Shown here one piece after another: positions 46,701-54,806 of a stretch of DNA of 64,000 nucleotides. How positions within the stretch are numbered: the stretch's first letter is position 1; every line of letters starts with the position of its first letter. The DNA lies in NCBI GenBank assembly GCA_963970005.1, contig CAXAMN010021362.1, forward strand, positions 1,240,511 to 1,304,510, in the 5' to 3' direction. Below the pieces are notes generated by a model, which was given only the letters and a program-made list of their open reading frames with translations, did not search any database and had not been told where the DNA came from. This stretch comes from Durusdinium trenchii. Lineage: Eukaryota > Sar > Dinophyceae > Suessiales > Symbiodiniaceae. The translations under genes were made by a program, and so were the position numbers.

Positions 46701-49700
46701 GGAAGATCGAAGACAAACAGATTTCCTTCTACGACCCCAGTGGTTTTCAGGGTCTACGTGAATCTGCAGGAGGGTTGTTTTCACATGTTTTCACCATAGA
46801 GTCCATGCAATCAGCAGGTTTGAACAAAGAGCTGTTGTAGGGTGGCTCTTTGAGCTCTGTTTGACCAACCATCCACGATACAGTGGGTTGAGAGGTTCGA
46901 TGGCACAATCCACAAGATCGGTGGCTTAGATGGACCCCTGTATAAAAGACATTTTGGGGTTGTGCCATCTACTCTGAAACCACTGTAGAAAAGGTAAAGG
47001 TTTCTGGGCTGTCGATCCAGTTTAGAACTTCTGAGACTGCTTGATCTTAAAACAAAGCCATTTGAGTGTGAGTCAACAACCTGCCCCCCCGTCACCATGT
47101 CCCACAAGCAATCCGTTCTGTTCAAACCTGAAGTTGTTGTAATTCCAGCGGGTACTTCCACGGGTTTCGACGAACCGAAGCCATATTAATCGAACGTGCG
47201 GTTGTTCGATCGATGCCAGGAGTGACCTGATGTACTACAGCGGTGGCATCTACTCCAGTGTGGCACATGGGCAGCGTGCGGAGTGGGAGCCTGTGGACCA
47301 TGCCGTCTTACTGGTGGGCTATGGATCCGAAGATGGTAGAGACCCGGCGACGACGACTGGGACGGGTGGTAGGTGGGGTGGTAGATGCACGGCACGGGCC
47401 CCTGGGGGGAAGAGGCTCTTTTCCTTGATAAGGTGGATAAGAGGGTCCAGTAGTGTGAAAACCCCCCAAAAGCATCTCCAAAAGACATTGAAAGACCATT
47501 GAGTCATTGAGAGATTTTGGATCGTTGTCGTCTGGTCATCCAACACTGGGTGTTTTTGGGCCTTTGGTCAAGCGACCTCATCTCTTTTTTTGAGAAAACG
47601 TCCTGAATACCTGAGAAAACACATCCCTTTGACTCATCCCTTTGTCCATTGGCCGTTCCGCCGCCCAATGGCATGAGCCCCTGCTCCGCCCACCTCGGTC
47701 TCTCGGGCGATCTGCGGGTGTTGCGAGGACGTCGGTGGCGTCGGTGGTTTGGCTTTTACATGTACGTGTTGATGGATGAATAGAGGCAACACACCCGGTC
47801 TTGTACAACCAAGTCCCAAGTCTGGAGTACGTGGTATCTGGCGGTTGATCCCTCGATTCTGATCACTCGGTTTGCTGATGAGTCTGCATGTGAACGTGGA
47901 CGGAAGAACGCCGGAACGTCTTCCCCACGCCCAAACCGTGCGCAGAACATCTTCGATCGCCCCCCTCGGCCCTGAGCGAGGAAAATATTGGCTGCTACAG
48001 AATTCTTGGGGCCACGACTGGGGCGAGGCAGATCTTTGGACGAGAGTTGTGTAATGAGTGGTGTGAGACTCCGTTTTCTGGGGAGAAAACATGAGCCACA
48101 GCAAATCTGTTGGAAGGCGTAAGGCCCCTCTCTGGTTTTTTGAAGGGTTTCTGACGAGCAATTTTCCAGATGATCAGACGAGCTGCTTTGGCAAATCTTC
48201 TGCCCCAGGTATGCTTTCCCTTTTGTTTTACTGAAAAGTTGACTCAGGTCGTACCATTCAGTAGCTAGGGCATTGCTAGTAGCAAGAAGCTACTAGGTGG
48301 AGGCCATCGCTACGAATGTAACCAGATTGAGATTCCTTCGGACTTCAGATTCGCTCGGGTCGACCGGGGACGGTTCAGTCAAAAGTCAGAGGATCCCCGT
48401 GTTTTGTTTAACCGTGCGCGCTTAATTGATTGTTTTTTTCATGGGTGAAACTTGTTGAAGGTTGGGTCGGCTGCGCAAACGAAGGCTCGTACAACTCATG
48501 ATGGGGTGGCGAGCAGCAATGATTTCAACACTCGCAGTCTATTTGTCGGTGTGCCTTGCGAGTTGTGTCGTGGACAGGTTCTTTTCTTTTCTTAGAAAGC
48601 TGCTGGGATTAGAGCTACGCACCAGCAGAGTGAACCTTTTAACAGAAGCAGTTGGATGACGTGAGACTTGGTGCAGGTTTCGCCGAACCTTGAGGAGAAC
48701 ATCATGTTTTTCCCTGGTTTCACCCCGTCCCAACCAGAAAGAGTTCTGGATGGAACGAGTTCCCCGTCGTCCCAGCCATTTTCCGATGTAAAGGATCTCT
48801 GGCGCTGGTGCCAGAACTTGGGTTCCAACCAGAACTGTTTCTGGTTGGGACTGGGGGGGTTCAGGTTCATATGTTTTCTGCGGCTCTTGCTGCTACAGCC
48901 ATTTTGCTGTGCTGATGCGATGCATAAAGCCTTTTTATGGGTTGGCATTGGGTCGGCGAAAGCTGTTGTCCTAGCTGGACTCAGTGCATTCATGCTTGTG
49001 AGATCTGATGAGCGGATCTCCAGGGCAAGAGAAGCAACGTGTTGATGGTGATGGGCTGTGAAGGCTGGCAGAGGGTGTTGGGTCGCAGGCAGCTTGAGCT
49101 TGTGCTCAGCGATTGCACGGAAGATCGCGGTTTGGCTCTGAAGGCGTTCAGGGAGGATCTTCATCTGCACTGTGTGAAGTGCACGTGTGGCGAGGATGAT
49201 ACTAGAAGGGAGAAACCACCACGGGATTGCCCTTGATTTTGTGCACCTATGGTGATCAAGTATGGATCCTTCACTGAAGTGAGAGTGTTGTCGGAGATCA
49301 GGGCCGAGGACCAACTAAAGCTGGGAAACATGTGCCGACTGCCGAGCGGGCCGAGCGGTGTCAGGCTCTGGTGTTGAGGCAAAAAACGATCCAACAGCTG
49401 CGACAGGGGAGTGGCCTGGTTTGGGGTGCTTGCAAGTGCGAGTTCGGCAGGGCAAGTTGATGCTGCATTGCAAGGCTTGCCCGTCAGCTTGTTCTTTGCA
49501 AGGTCAGCTGGACAGATTGCTCGGGCAATGTCGGGCCAGGCCTTCGCAAGGCCTTCCAAAGGGGCTCGCTATGACGTGGTTATTTTGAAAAAAGGATCTT
49601 TGTTGGCGGATTGTTCTCTCATGATGCATACCACCCTCCACTCACACAGCGGTGGGAACTGTTTAGCTCCTAACTGTTTGGCACCTAACTGCTGGGAACT

Positions 49701-50235
49701 GCTGGGTCCATGTCATCCGGTCACGGACGGGTCTTCCAGGACTTTTGTTCTTTCATTTGGAAAAGAGGCCTCAATCATGTCTCTAGCTTTTTGTGTTCGT
49801 GCCTGTTCCTTGATGGCCAGTTCTTTGCTCCCTGGTGATTGATGACATTGTTGCCTTTGATCCTGTTGTTTAATGAGAGTTGGTGGAGTTCTGGCAATTG
49901 AATGACCTTTCCCATTGCCTCTCCTGTTGCCGTGGAACACTTTGCCCCTGGCTCTTGAGGGGCTGCTGTATGCGGCTCCTCGCATCCTGCCCAAAACACC
50001 TCTTTCACTCTTTCAATGGGACCTGAGACCTCCCCGCTTTTGGGACGAGTTTGGTGCTCATTGAAGGCGCGTTGGTCCTTTCTTGCAGGATGGCTTCATG
50101 CGCATGGCCCGTGGCATCGACGAGAGTGGCATCGAGTCCATCGCCGAGGCCGCGGACGTGGAGGTCACGTCCTCGCCCAGGCCGAGCGAAACGACCGCGC
50201 GCGCGGAGACCGCGGACCGCGGTCTCTGGGTGTAG
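33167..50235 (+). CDS. CTSC: Dipeptidyl-peptidase I (cathepsin C), 19 exons, 5' end missing
   Basis: Lysosomal/vacuolar papain-family (C1) exopeptidase that removes N-terminal dipeptides. Exons: 33167-33205, 33455-33519, 34568-34649, 34903-34955, 36109-36180, 37578-37705, 41171-41274, 41672-41745, 42517-42558, 43358-43409, 43928-43988, 44282-44325, 45077-45166, 45308-45367, 45555-45620, 46201-46238, 47220-47335, 47981-48027, 50089-50235. They total 1380 bp (459 codons plus stop), close to the roughly 460 residues of animal cathepsin C. Every junction keeps frame and alignment spacing. All acceptors are AG|G. Donors are GT in 7 introns, GC in 9 and GA in 2. Cys (CGSCYM), His (VDHAVLLVGYG) and Asn (QNSWG) of the active site are present. 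The initiator exon was not found. Confidence 0.88.
36778..37002 (+). pseudogene. Ankyrin fragment with signal-like start, + strand
   Basis: Lies inside a cathepsin C intron (36181-37577). The ATG at 36778 gives a hydrophobic start (MLRLIAFLCVGLVASV), then an ankyrin-like unit: GSPLHTAVFKGHLGAIAPL, an acidic loop and DVNGLEEGQTP. Where the next helix should follow, the text changes to unrelated residues and stops at 37002. It points towards, and ends against, a minus-strand ankyrin segment, so the two look like halves of one gene separated by an inversion. Confidence 0.5.
36949..37290 (-). pseudogene. Ankyrin-repeat C-terminal segment, minus strand
   Basis: Read on the minus strand, about 110 residues hold three ankyrin units: LLGLACKKGNPLLVEKLIE with ADVNMKTGP, LPLGIAAYADKWDVHVVQAL with ADAVDDYG, and KTALMYASERQRSSIVEAL. 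These are followed by KKAGA and a stop, a natural ankyrin C-terminus. A possible AG|G exon start is near 37290. It lies antisense within a cathepsin C intron. No start codon or signal belongs to it; it may be the inverted 3' half of the + strand fragment. Confidence 0.6.
39183..39264. mobile_element. Foldback element in cathepsin C intron
   Basis: The left arm (ACCTTCAAGGGGTGTCCAAT) at 39183-39215 and its near-complement (ATTGGTGACCCCTTTGAAGG) ending at 39264 form a hairpin of about 33 bp with mismatches and a short loop. It looks like a small non-autonomous MITE. Confidence 0.5.
41171..42558 (+). CDS. CTSC: Cathepsin C exons 7-9: propeptide and start of mature chain
   Basis: Exon 41171-41274 continues the split Gly codon of the previous exon and reads FNHDPIRYEVRHVNST then SESWSRP, the N-x-x-x-SW signature of the prodomain. 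Exon 41672-41745 (ADPDFGAPSFLQRARRRSK) keeps the spacing after SW. It ends in a basic run that could be a processing site. Exon 42517-42558 encodes LPTQWDWRNVSG, the conserved N-terminus of the catalytic heavy chain. Its GC donor is followed at once by a (GA)n run (42563-42580). Confidence 0.8.
42563..42580. repeat. (GA)n microsatellite beside splice donor
   Basis: Pure GA run four bases downstream of the GC donor at 42559. Confidence 0.9.
43358..45620 (+). CDS. CTSC: Cathepsin C exons 10-15: catalytic left lobe
   Basis: 43358-43409 encodes NFLDEVIDQGTCGSCYM with the oxyanion Gln and nucleophilic Cys. 43928-43988 continues VATTHMLAARYRIKHD, and 44282-44325 gives FSFNFPLFCSEYNQ. 45077-45166 gives GCDGGYAFLAARWASDVGLV, the strictly conserved GCxGG loop. 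45308-45367 gives RCELRCAPQQL (extra Cys pair), and 45555-45620 gives HHYVGGYYGAASEEEM. Donors here are all GC except the last (GT). Exons are 44-90 bp, unusually short. Exon 45308-45367 has the least certain 3' end (alternative GC donor 3 bp downstream). Confidence 0.85.
46201..50235 (+). CDS. CTSC: Cathepsin C exons 16-19: catalytic right lobe and tail
   Basis: 46201-46238 encodes VEDGPLVVSFEP. A GA donor (CA|GAGCCT) is needed to keep frame and spacing with 47220-47335 (SDLMYYSGGIYSS ... VDHAVLLVGYGSED), which carries the catalytic His. 47981-48027 (KYWLLQNSWGHDWGE) carries the Asn. The last exon, after a good polypyrimidine tract (CCTTTCTTGCAG), reads GFMRMARGIDESGIESIAEA, the usual C-terminus. 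A polar 25-residue extension not seen in animal enzymes follows before TAG at 50233-50235. Confidence 0.87.
46881..46985. mobile_element. Tc1/mariner-like MITE flanked by TA
   Basis: Begins CAGTGGGTTGAGAGG and ends CTCTGAAACCACTG, with the inner TIR TTCGATGGCACAA opposed to TTGTGCCATC. It is flanked by TA on both sides (46879-46880 and 46986-46987), the target duplication of Tc1/mariner transposons. At 105 bp it is too short to code for transposase. It lies in the cathepsin C intron 46239-47219. A second copy is at 61179-61288. Confidence 0.7.
48261..48316. repeat. CTAGTAG-family repeat island in last cathepsin C intron
   Basis: GCATTGCTAGTAGCAAGAAG, then CTACTAGGTGGAGGCCATCGC. It combines the CTAGTAG core with the GGAGGCCATCGCT unit of the 13.7 kb island. 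Confidence 0.7.
48462..49600 (+). other. Cluster of open frames in the last cathepsin C intron
   Basis: A succession of + frames looks protein-like but is broken. Near 48504 there is a hydrophobic start (MISTLAVYLSVCLASCVV). 48668-49045 is a 125-codon frame with a membrane segment. 49039-49236 is a charged, helix-like frame (ELVLSDCTEDRGLALKAFRE). 49251-49375 reads YGSFTEVRVLSEIRAEDQL. No domain was recognised. A decayed retroelement or captured host sequence would fit; it is not part of the cathepsin coding sequence. Confidence 0.3.
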
Positions 50236-50591
50236 AGAAGCGAAGTGGCATGACTAGAGGAAGAGAGGTCCACGACGCGTCGTCCACGCTATCGTATTGG
50301 TGTAGGAATTATGGATTCAAGCCTTTTTTGTGGGGTGACCATGGTGAGAATGGTCAGTTCAACATTGGAGAGATGGGGCCAGATGGGGAGACAGAGGGGT
50401 TTGAGCTCTTTCTGGTCGATTTTCCAGGCGATCGAAGTGGCGAAGTGCTCTTGCTTCGCGTTTGGACTTTTCACTGCAGAATTTGTAGGAGTACCTGAGT
50501 GCTTGAGTCCTCTTTGGGGTGGAGCGACAGCAGGATACAGCAGGTTTCCTTGGTATGAAGGGTCAGAGATCAAGCGTTCGGGGAGGCGTTC

Positions 50592-50613
50592 GAGAGAGAG
50601 AGAGAGAGAGAGA
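50592..50613. repeat. (GA)n microsatellite
   Basis: Pure GA run about 360 bp downstream of the cathepsin C stop codon. Confidence 0.9.
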
Positions 50614-50639
50614 CATTGACGCCCTTGGCCTATCCATTG

Positions 50640-51690
50640 GTGGCTTGGTCTCAAAGACCACATGCTCACCAGCTTCAGAAACCACACATCACAGGTACAT
50701 GGTATCTATAGGCTATAGGTACCATCTGGTACCATCTGGTACCCGTACTCTTGGATCGAGGCTTTCTTCAGTGGATCACAGGTTGAAGAAAAGGCTACAC
50801 TCATGTTTTCACTCCCGAGGCTTCCTGGCCCACCGATTTCATGGTCTGAATTTCGGTCCCAACCGAGCTCCTTTGCTCAGGAGTTCACCAGGTCAACCGA
50901 ACTCTTTTAATGGTCGAACGGAAGGCCTGTTGATTAATATAACCCTGCTACCAAAATGGTGTTCCATCTCCATATGGTGTGTGTGTTATCAATCAACAGT
51001 GTCTACATTCTTCTGAGGATATTCACTGACTCACCCCACTGTCCACTGTCACTGCTTCACCTGTTCACCCGGTTTTACTGAAGCTGCGTTCGGCAGTTGT
51101 GTTCGGCTTCAAATCCGATGACGGCATGGTTGGCTCAGGCGATGAGGTACAGGGCGTTTGAAAGACAAAGATCTGCCGATCTTCACTTTGCCTCACAACA
51201 TTCCAGTCACGCTCCTGGCAGTGTAGGACACTCCAGTCACGCACTCCCAGTCACACACTCCCTGTCACGCGCATCTCAATCACACTCACAACCACACAAG
51301 CTTGTACTTGCTGAACAAAGAGCAGCGGAGGTTTTCAAGAGATCCAATCTTTAGTTCTTTCCCGCCCCTTTCCAAGATTCTACTTCGTTCAAAGAACCGT
51401 TGTCTTCCTCGCCCTCTTCGGGCTGCCTGTGGGTCCTGCGCATGTCGACCGACTTGACCGACGGCGTCGATCACGGCGTCAGCTGCGGACCGACGCATGA
51501 AGATGGAGTTCTGGAGATTCAGGTGGAGAAATCCCCGTTTTGATAGACTGAGCATGTTCTGAAGCAGCCCCGCAAAAATCATGGAATAGACGGGTTTATT
51601 TATATACACTCCTTTTCTTTTCTGAAGAACATATATAGCTTATTAGTTTCGTCTTTTTTTTTGCGTAATCCTTGTATTCCAAACGATCAA
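50640..51690. other. Intergenic spacer between cathepsin C and FNIP gene 1
   Basis: No gene recognised. Contains a 30-nt string at 50886-50915 identical to 20018-20047, tandem CACTCCAGTCACGCACTCCC-like text at 51200-51290, and a T-rich run (51652-51662) that could be the polypyrimidine tract before the FNIP exon at 51692. Confidence 0.5.
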
Positions 51691-51691
51691 G

Positions 51692-53527
51692 GCAGTTGGC
51701 TTGGATGGAGAGGAATGTTCAGTGCGAGTGCCTGCTTCTCTCACAGGTCGTCAGCTTCGAAAGATCATCAGCGACAAGCTTCCTCCCAAAGCTGGTGCAA
51801 GAGTTGCGCTGCAACAAGGACCTGAGATGCTTCTTCTAGACAAGACCCTAAGAGAATCCTTTGGGCTTGTAGACTCTGCATGTGTGACCTATGTTTACAT
51901 ACCTGCCAGCCTCTATGAAGCCTGGAGATTGCTTTCAGGCTTGCCCGTTGCTGATCACGCGAGTGCGCTGGAAGGCATGACCCAACTGGAAAGCCTCTCC
52001 TATCCTCATCAACTCGAGACACTTCCAAAGAGCCTCCAAAGCTGTAAATGTAGTTTTGAGACCGTCCGATTCAACAAGACCTTGGAGTGTATCACTTTAC
52101 CCAGCCAGCTCCAGAGCTTAAGCTTCGACTACGATTTCAACCGACCCTTAGATGGACTTGCTCTGCCCAACAGTCTCCAGTCTCTGACCTTTGGCACGAC
52201 CTTCAACCAACCCTTGGAGAAGGTGAACTGGCCGAGTCGTTTGCGGAGTCTAACACTGGGCGCTTCCTTCAACCAGAGACTCGACACCATTGCCTTTCCT
52301 GCAAGCCTGGAGAGCCTGACCTTTGGCGTGGCATTTAATCAGCCGTTGGAGGCGGTGAAGTTCCCTGAGGGACTCCAAGCACTCAGGTTTGGTGATCAAT
52401 TCAATCATGTGCTTGGAGAAGCACTGCCTGCAGGACTCCAGGAGCTGATTTTAGGCTATGGCTACAGGTTGGATGCAATGAATGAAATGACCTTGCCTCA
52501 TCATCTTGAGAGCTTGACCTTTGGCTTCAAGCAGAGCCTGGATCAAGTGACTTTGCCTGCAATGCTACAGCACTTGACCTTTGGTCAGGGATTCAATCAG
52601 ACTTTGGACCATGTCACTTGGCCCAACCTTCAAAGTCTAACCTTCGGTTTTGAGTTCAACCGCAGTTTGGATGCGGTGACTTTGCCAACGAATCTCCAAA
52701 GTCTTACCTTTGGCCATAGGTTCAACCAGAGTGTAGATCACATTTCTTGGCCCAGCTGCTTGCAAAGTCTCACCTTTGGCTTCAATTTCGACCAGAGTTT
52801 GGACCGGGTCTGCTGGCCGCATGCTCTACAGAGTCTCACAGTTGACATGTCATTTGACCAGAGTTTAGATGGAGTCACTTTTCCCCATGGCCTAGAACGT
52901 TTGACCTTTGATGGTCGTTTCAACCAGAGTCTCGACATGGTTCCTTGGCCGAAGGGCCTCAGATGTCTCACATTGGGCCATCGGTTCAACCAGACTTTGG
53001 GCCAAACGACTTGGCCCGCGAACCTGCAGAGCCTGACCTTGGGCGGATCCTTCAACCACCCTTTGGTGTTGCCCGACAGTTTGCAGAGCCTGACGATCGG
53101 CGGAGAAAGGTTCAGGCAGAGGTTAGATGCTACAACTCTGCCCGGTGGTCTGTTAAGTTTGACATTTGGTGATGAGTTCAACGAGAGCTTGACTGACGTG
53201 AGGTTTCCTCAGCGTCTTGAGAGTTTAACCTTTGGCAATGATTTTGACCAGAGTTTGGAGAATGTGACTCTTCCCAGCAGCCTCAGGAGTCTCACCTTCG
53301 GCGATTTTTTTGACCAGAGCTTGGAGAACCTGACTTTGCCTGAGGGCCTTCTGACTTTGACTTTCGGCGAGTACTTCAACCAAAGCTTGGAGAACGTCCC
53401 TCTGCCCAGCACGCTGCAGAGTCTCATTTTCGGAGTTGAATTCAACCAGAACTTGGAGAAAGTGATTTGGCCCGCCAGTCTGAATTACTTGGTGTGCAAA
53501 GGCTATACCTTGAGCACACAGATTTGA
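51692..53527 (+). CDS. FNIP-repeat protein with ubiquitin-like N-terminus, gene 1
   Basis: One open frame of 611 codons beginning after TCAAG| at 51692 (AVGLDGEECSVRVPASL). The start Met must lie in an upstream exon, as no ATG is suitably placed. Residues 1-80 look like a ubiquitin-type beta-grasp fold (VRVPASLTGRQLRKIISDKL ... LLLDKTLRESFGL ... VTYVYIPA). Then come about 20 FNIP repeats of 22 residues (consensus FNQ-(S/P)-L-(D/E)-x-V-x-x-P-x-x-L-x-S-L-x-F-G). The end is LVCKGYTLSTQI. FNIP repeats are known from Dictyostelium and are predicted to form a solenoid for protein binding; the partner is unknown. No frameshift is seen, so it is probably functional. Confidence 0.85.
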   Translation, partial: AVGLDGEECSVRVPASLTGRQLRKIISDKLPPKAGARVALQQGPEMLLLDKTLRESFGLVDSACVTYVYIPASLYEAWRLLSGLPVADHASALEGMTQLESLSYPHQLETLPKSLQSCKCSFETVRFNKTLECITLPSQLQSLSFDYDFNRPLDGLALPNSLQSLTFGTTFNQPLEKVNWPSRLRSLTLGASFNQRLDTIAFPASLESLTFGVAFNQPLEAVKFPEGLQALRFGDQFNHVLGEALPAGLQELILGYGYRLDAMNEMTLPHHLESLTFGFKQSLDQVTLPAMLQHLTFGQGFNQTLDHVTWPNLQSLTFGFEFNRSLDAVTLPTNLQSLTFGHRFNQSVDHISWPSCLQSLTFGFNFDQSLDRVCWPHALQSLTVDMSFDQSLDGVTFPHGLERLTFDGRFNQSLDMVPWPKGLRCLTLGHRFNQTLGQTTWPANLQSLTLGGSFNHPLVLPDSLQSLTIGGERFRQRLDATTLPGGLLSLTFGDEFNESLTDVRFPQRLESLTFGNDFDQSLENVTLPSSLRSLTFGDFFDQSLENLTLPEGLLTLTFGEYFNQSLENVPLPSTLQSLIFGVEFNQNLEKVIWPASLNYLVCKGYTLSTQI

Positions 53528-53529
53528 AG

Positions 53530-54460
53530 CTTAGACCAGAGACTTGGGCCAAAAGCAGGTGGGCCAAAACAGCTCAAGATCACCGGAGCTCAAATGACCC
53601 CTCCAAAACAGAATCGTCTTTGAGACCTTCCACGTGCAAACTTGACCTTCATGTGTTTCGTGAGGAGTCAATGTATAGGTAAAGCCAATTCACAGGGTAT
53701 ATGATATTCACAGGGTCAATGTAGATCAATGTTTTCTACCCTAAGAATCTGGGCCCGAACCAACGGGAAGGTGCCCTGCAAGTCACAAAAGAATCCTCCA
53801 CAAGCTCACCACCAATCACCACCATTTCGCGTTTAGGATCCTCCGTAGACTGCATCCCTTTTCATGCAACGCGACACCAAAGACATCTTGAAACGGGATG
53901 GCTCATGTGTAGCTGATCTTTTGCCCATGTTTACAACTGCCCTGTTGAAACTTCCACTGCCCTGTTTACTAGCACTTGAAACCTCACTGTTCTACACCCC
54001 CAAACTTCCAACTGTCCTGTTTACTACGTGTCACGTCGGTGACGCAGCAAACCTGCATCGTCCTTCGAGTGATGACAGTCATGGATGTCACGGGTCGAGC
54101 TCTCGAGAACCTTCACCAAAGGCACCTTCACTATCCTTCACTTGCTGCAAGCAGTCATCATCCATCTGCAAGCAGTCAGCATTCCCTGCAAGCACCTGCA
54201 ATGTCTTTCATGCAGGCCAACGTTGTGTGTGAAGCACATCGGCATGGTGTTCGCCTCGATCTGCCGCAACGGAAGAGTTCGACGACAGTTGCTTCAACTG
54301 TTTGCATCAACTGGCTGGTGCTTAAAAGCAGAAAGACATGCCCGATACATGTGAGAAACAGGGGCCCTCCTCTTCCTACCGTGTACTACTGTTGAGTGAA
54401 AACAAGCCACCTCCACTCCCTGGAATCATTGATCATTCATGACTTCGCTGACTCGTCAGA
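53530..54460. other. Spacer between FNIP genes, no gene recognised
   Basis: Frames at 53864-54395 overlap in all three + frames and rest on Cys/Ser/His-rich low-complexity text (repeated GCAAGCAGTCA, CTGCAAGCA). No domain recognised. Confidence 0.4.
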
Positions 54461-54462
54461 CA

Positions 54463-54558
54463 GGCTTCTTGCTCCTAGTAGCAATGCCCTTTGTTACTTG
54501 CAGCTTCTTGTTACTGGTAGTAAGGCCAGGAGCTACTCGTAGCTTCTTGCTCCTATTC
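54463..54558. repeat. CTAGTAG-family repeat island
   Basis: Four tandem units of about 24 bp: GGCTTCTTGCTCCTAGTAGC, AATGCCCTTTGTTACTTGC, AGCTTCTTGTTACTGGTAGT, AAGGCCAGGAGCTACTCGTA. Open in one + frame as SFLLL-type text. Confidence 0.8.
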
Positions 54559-54806
54559 CCCACTTCGCTGTTGTTTGAGACACATGGAAACGAGACACGT
54601 CGCCATGTGGGCCATGTCCGAGAAGATCCACACGATGGAACAGCTTGAGGGACTTCTTGAGATTCACGCGGCTGGGGAACAGCTTTTGGAAGCTTTTTTC
54701 CCTCGGATTTGTGCGTAAGAACATGTAAGAACCACCAAATGTCGACCACCTCTTTTGCCAAGAACTTTTTGAGTGGCTTCAAATTCTTTGCCGCCCAGCC
54801 ATCAAG

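Noticed and set aside
48028..48054. Stop codon TAA at 48052-48054 as the end of cathepsin C
   Set aside because: Read-through gives ADLWTRVV, unlike the family. Splicing from GC at 48028 to 50089 gives the conserved GFMRMARG...IESIAEA end.
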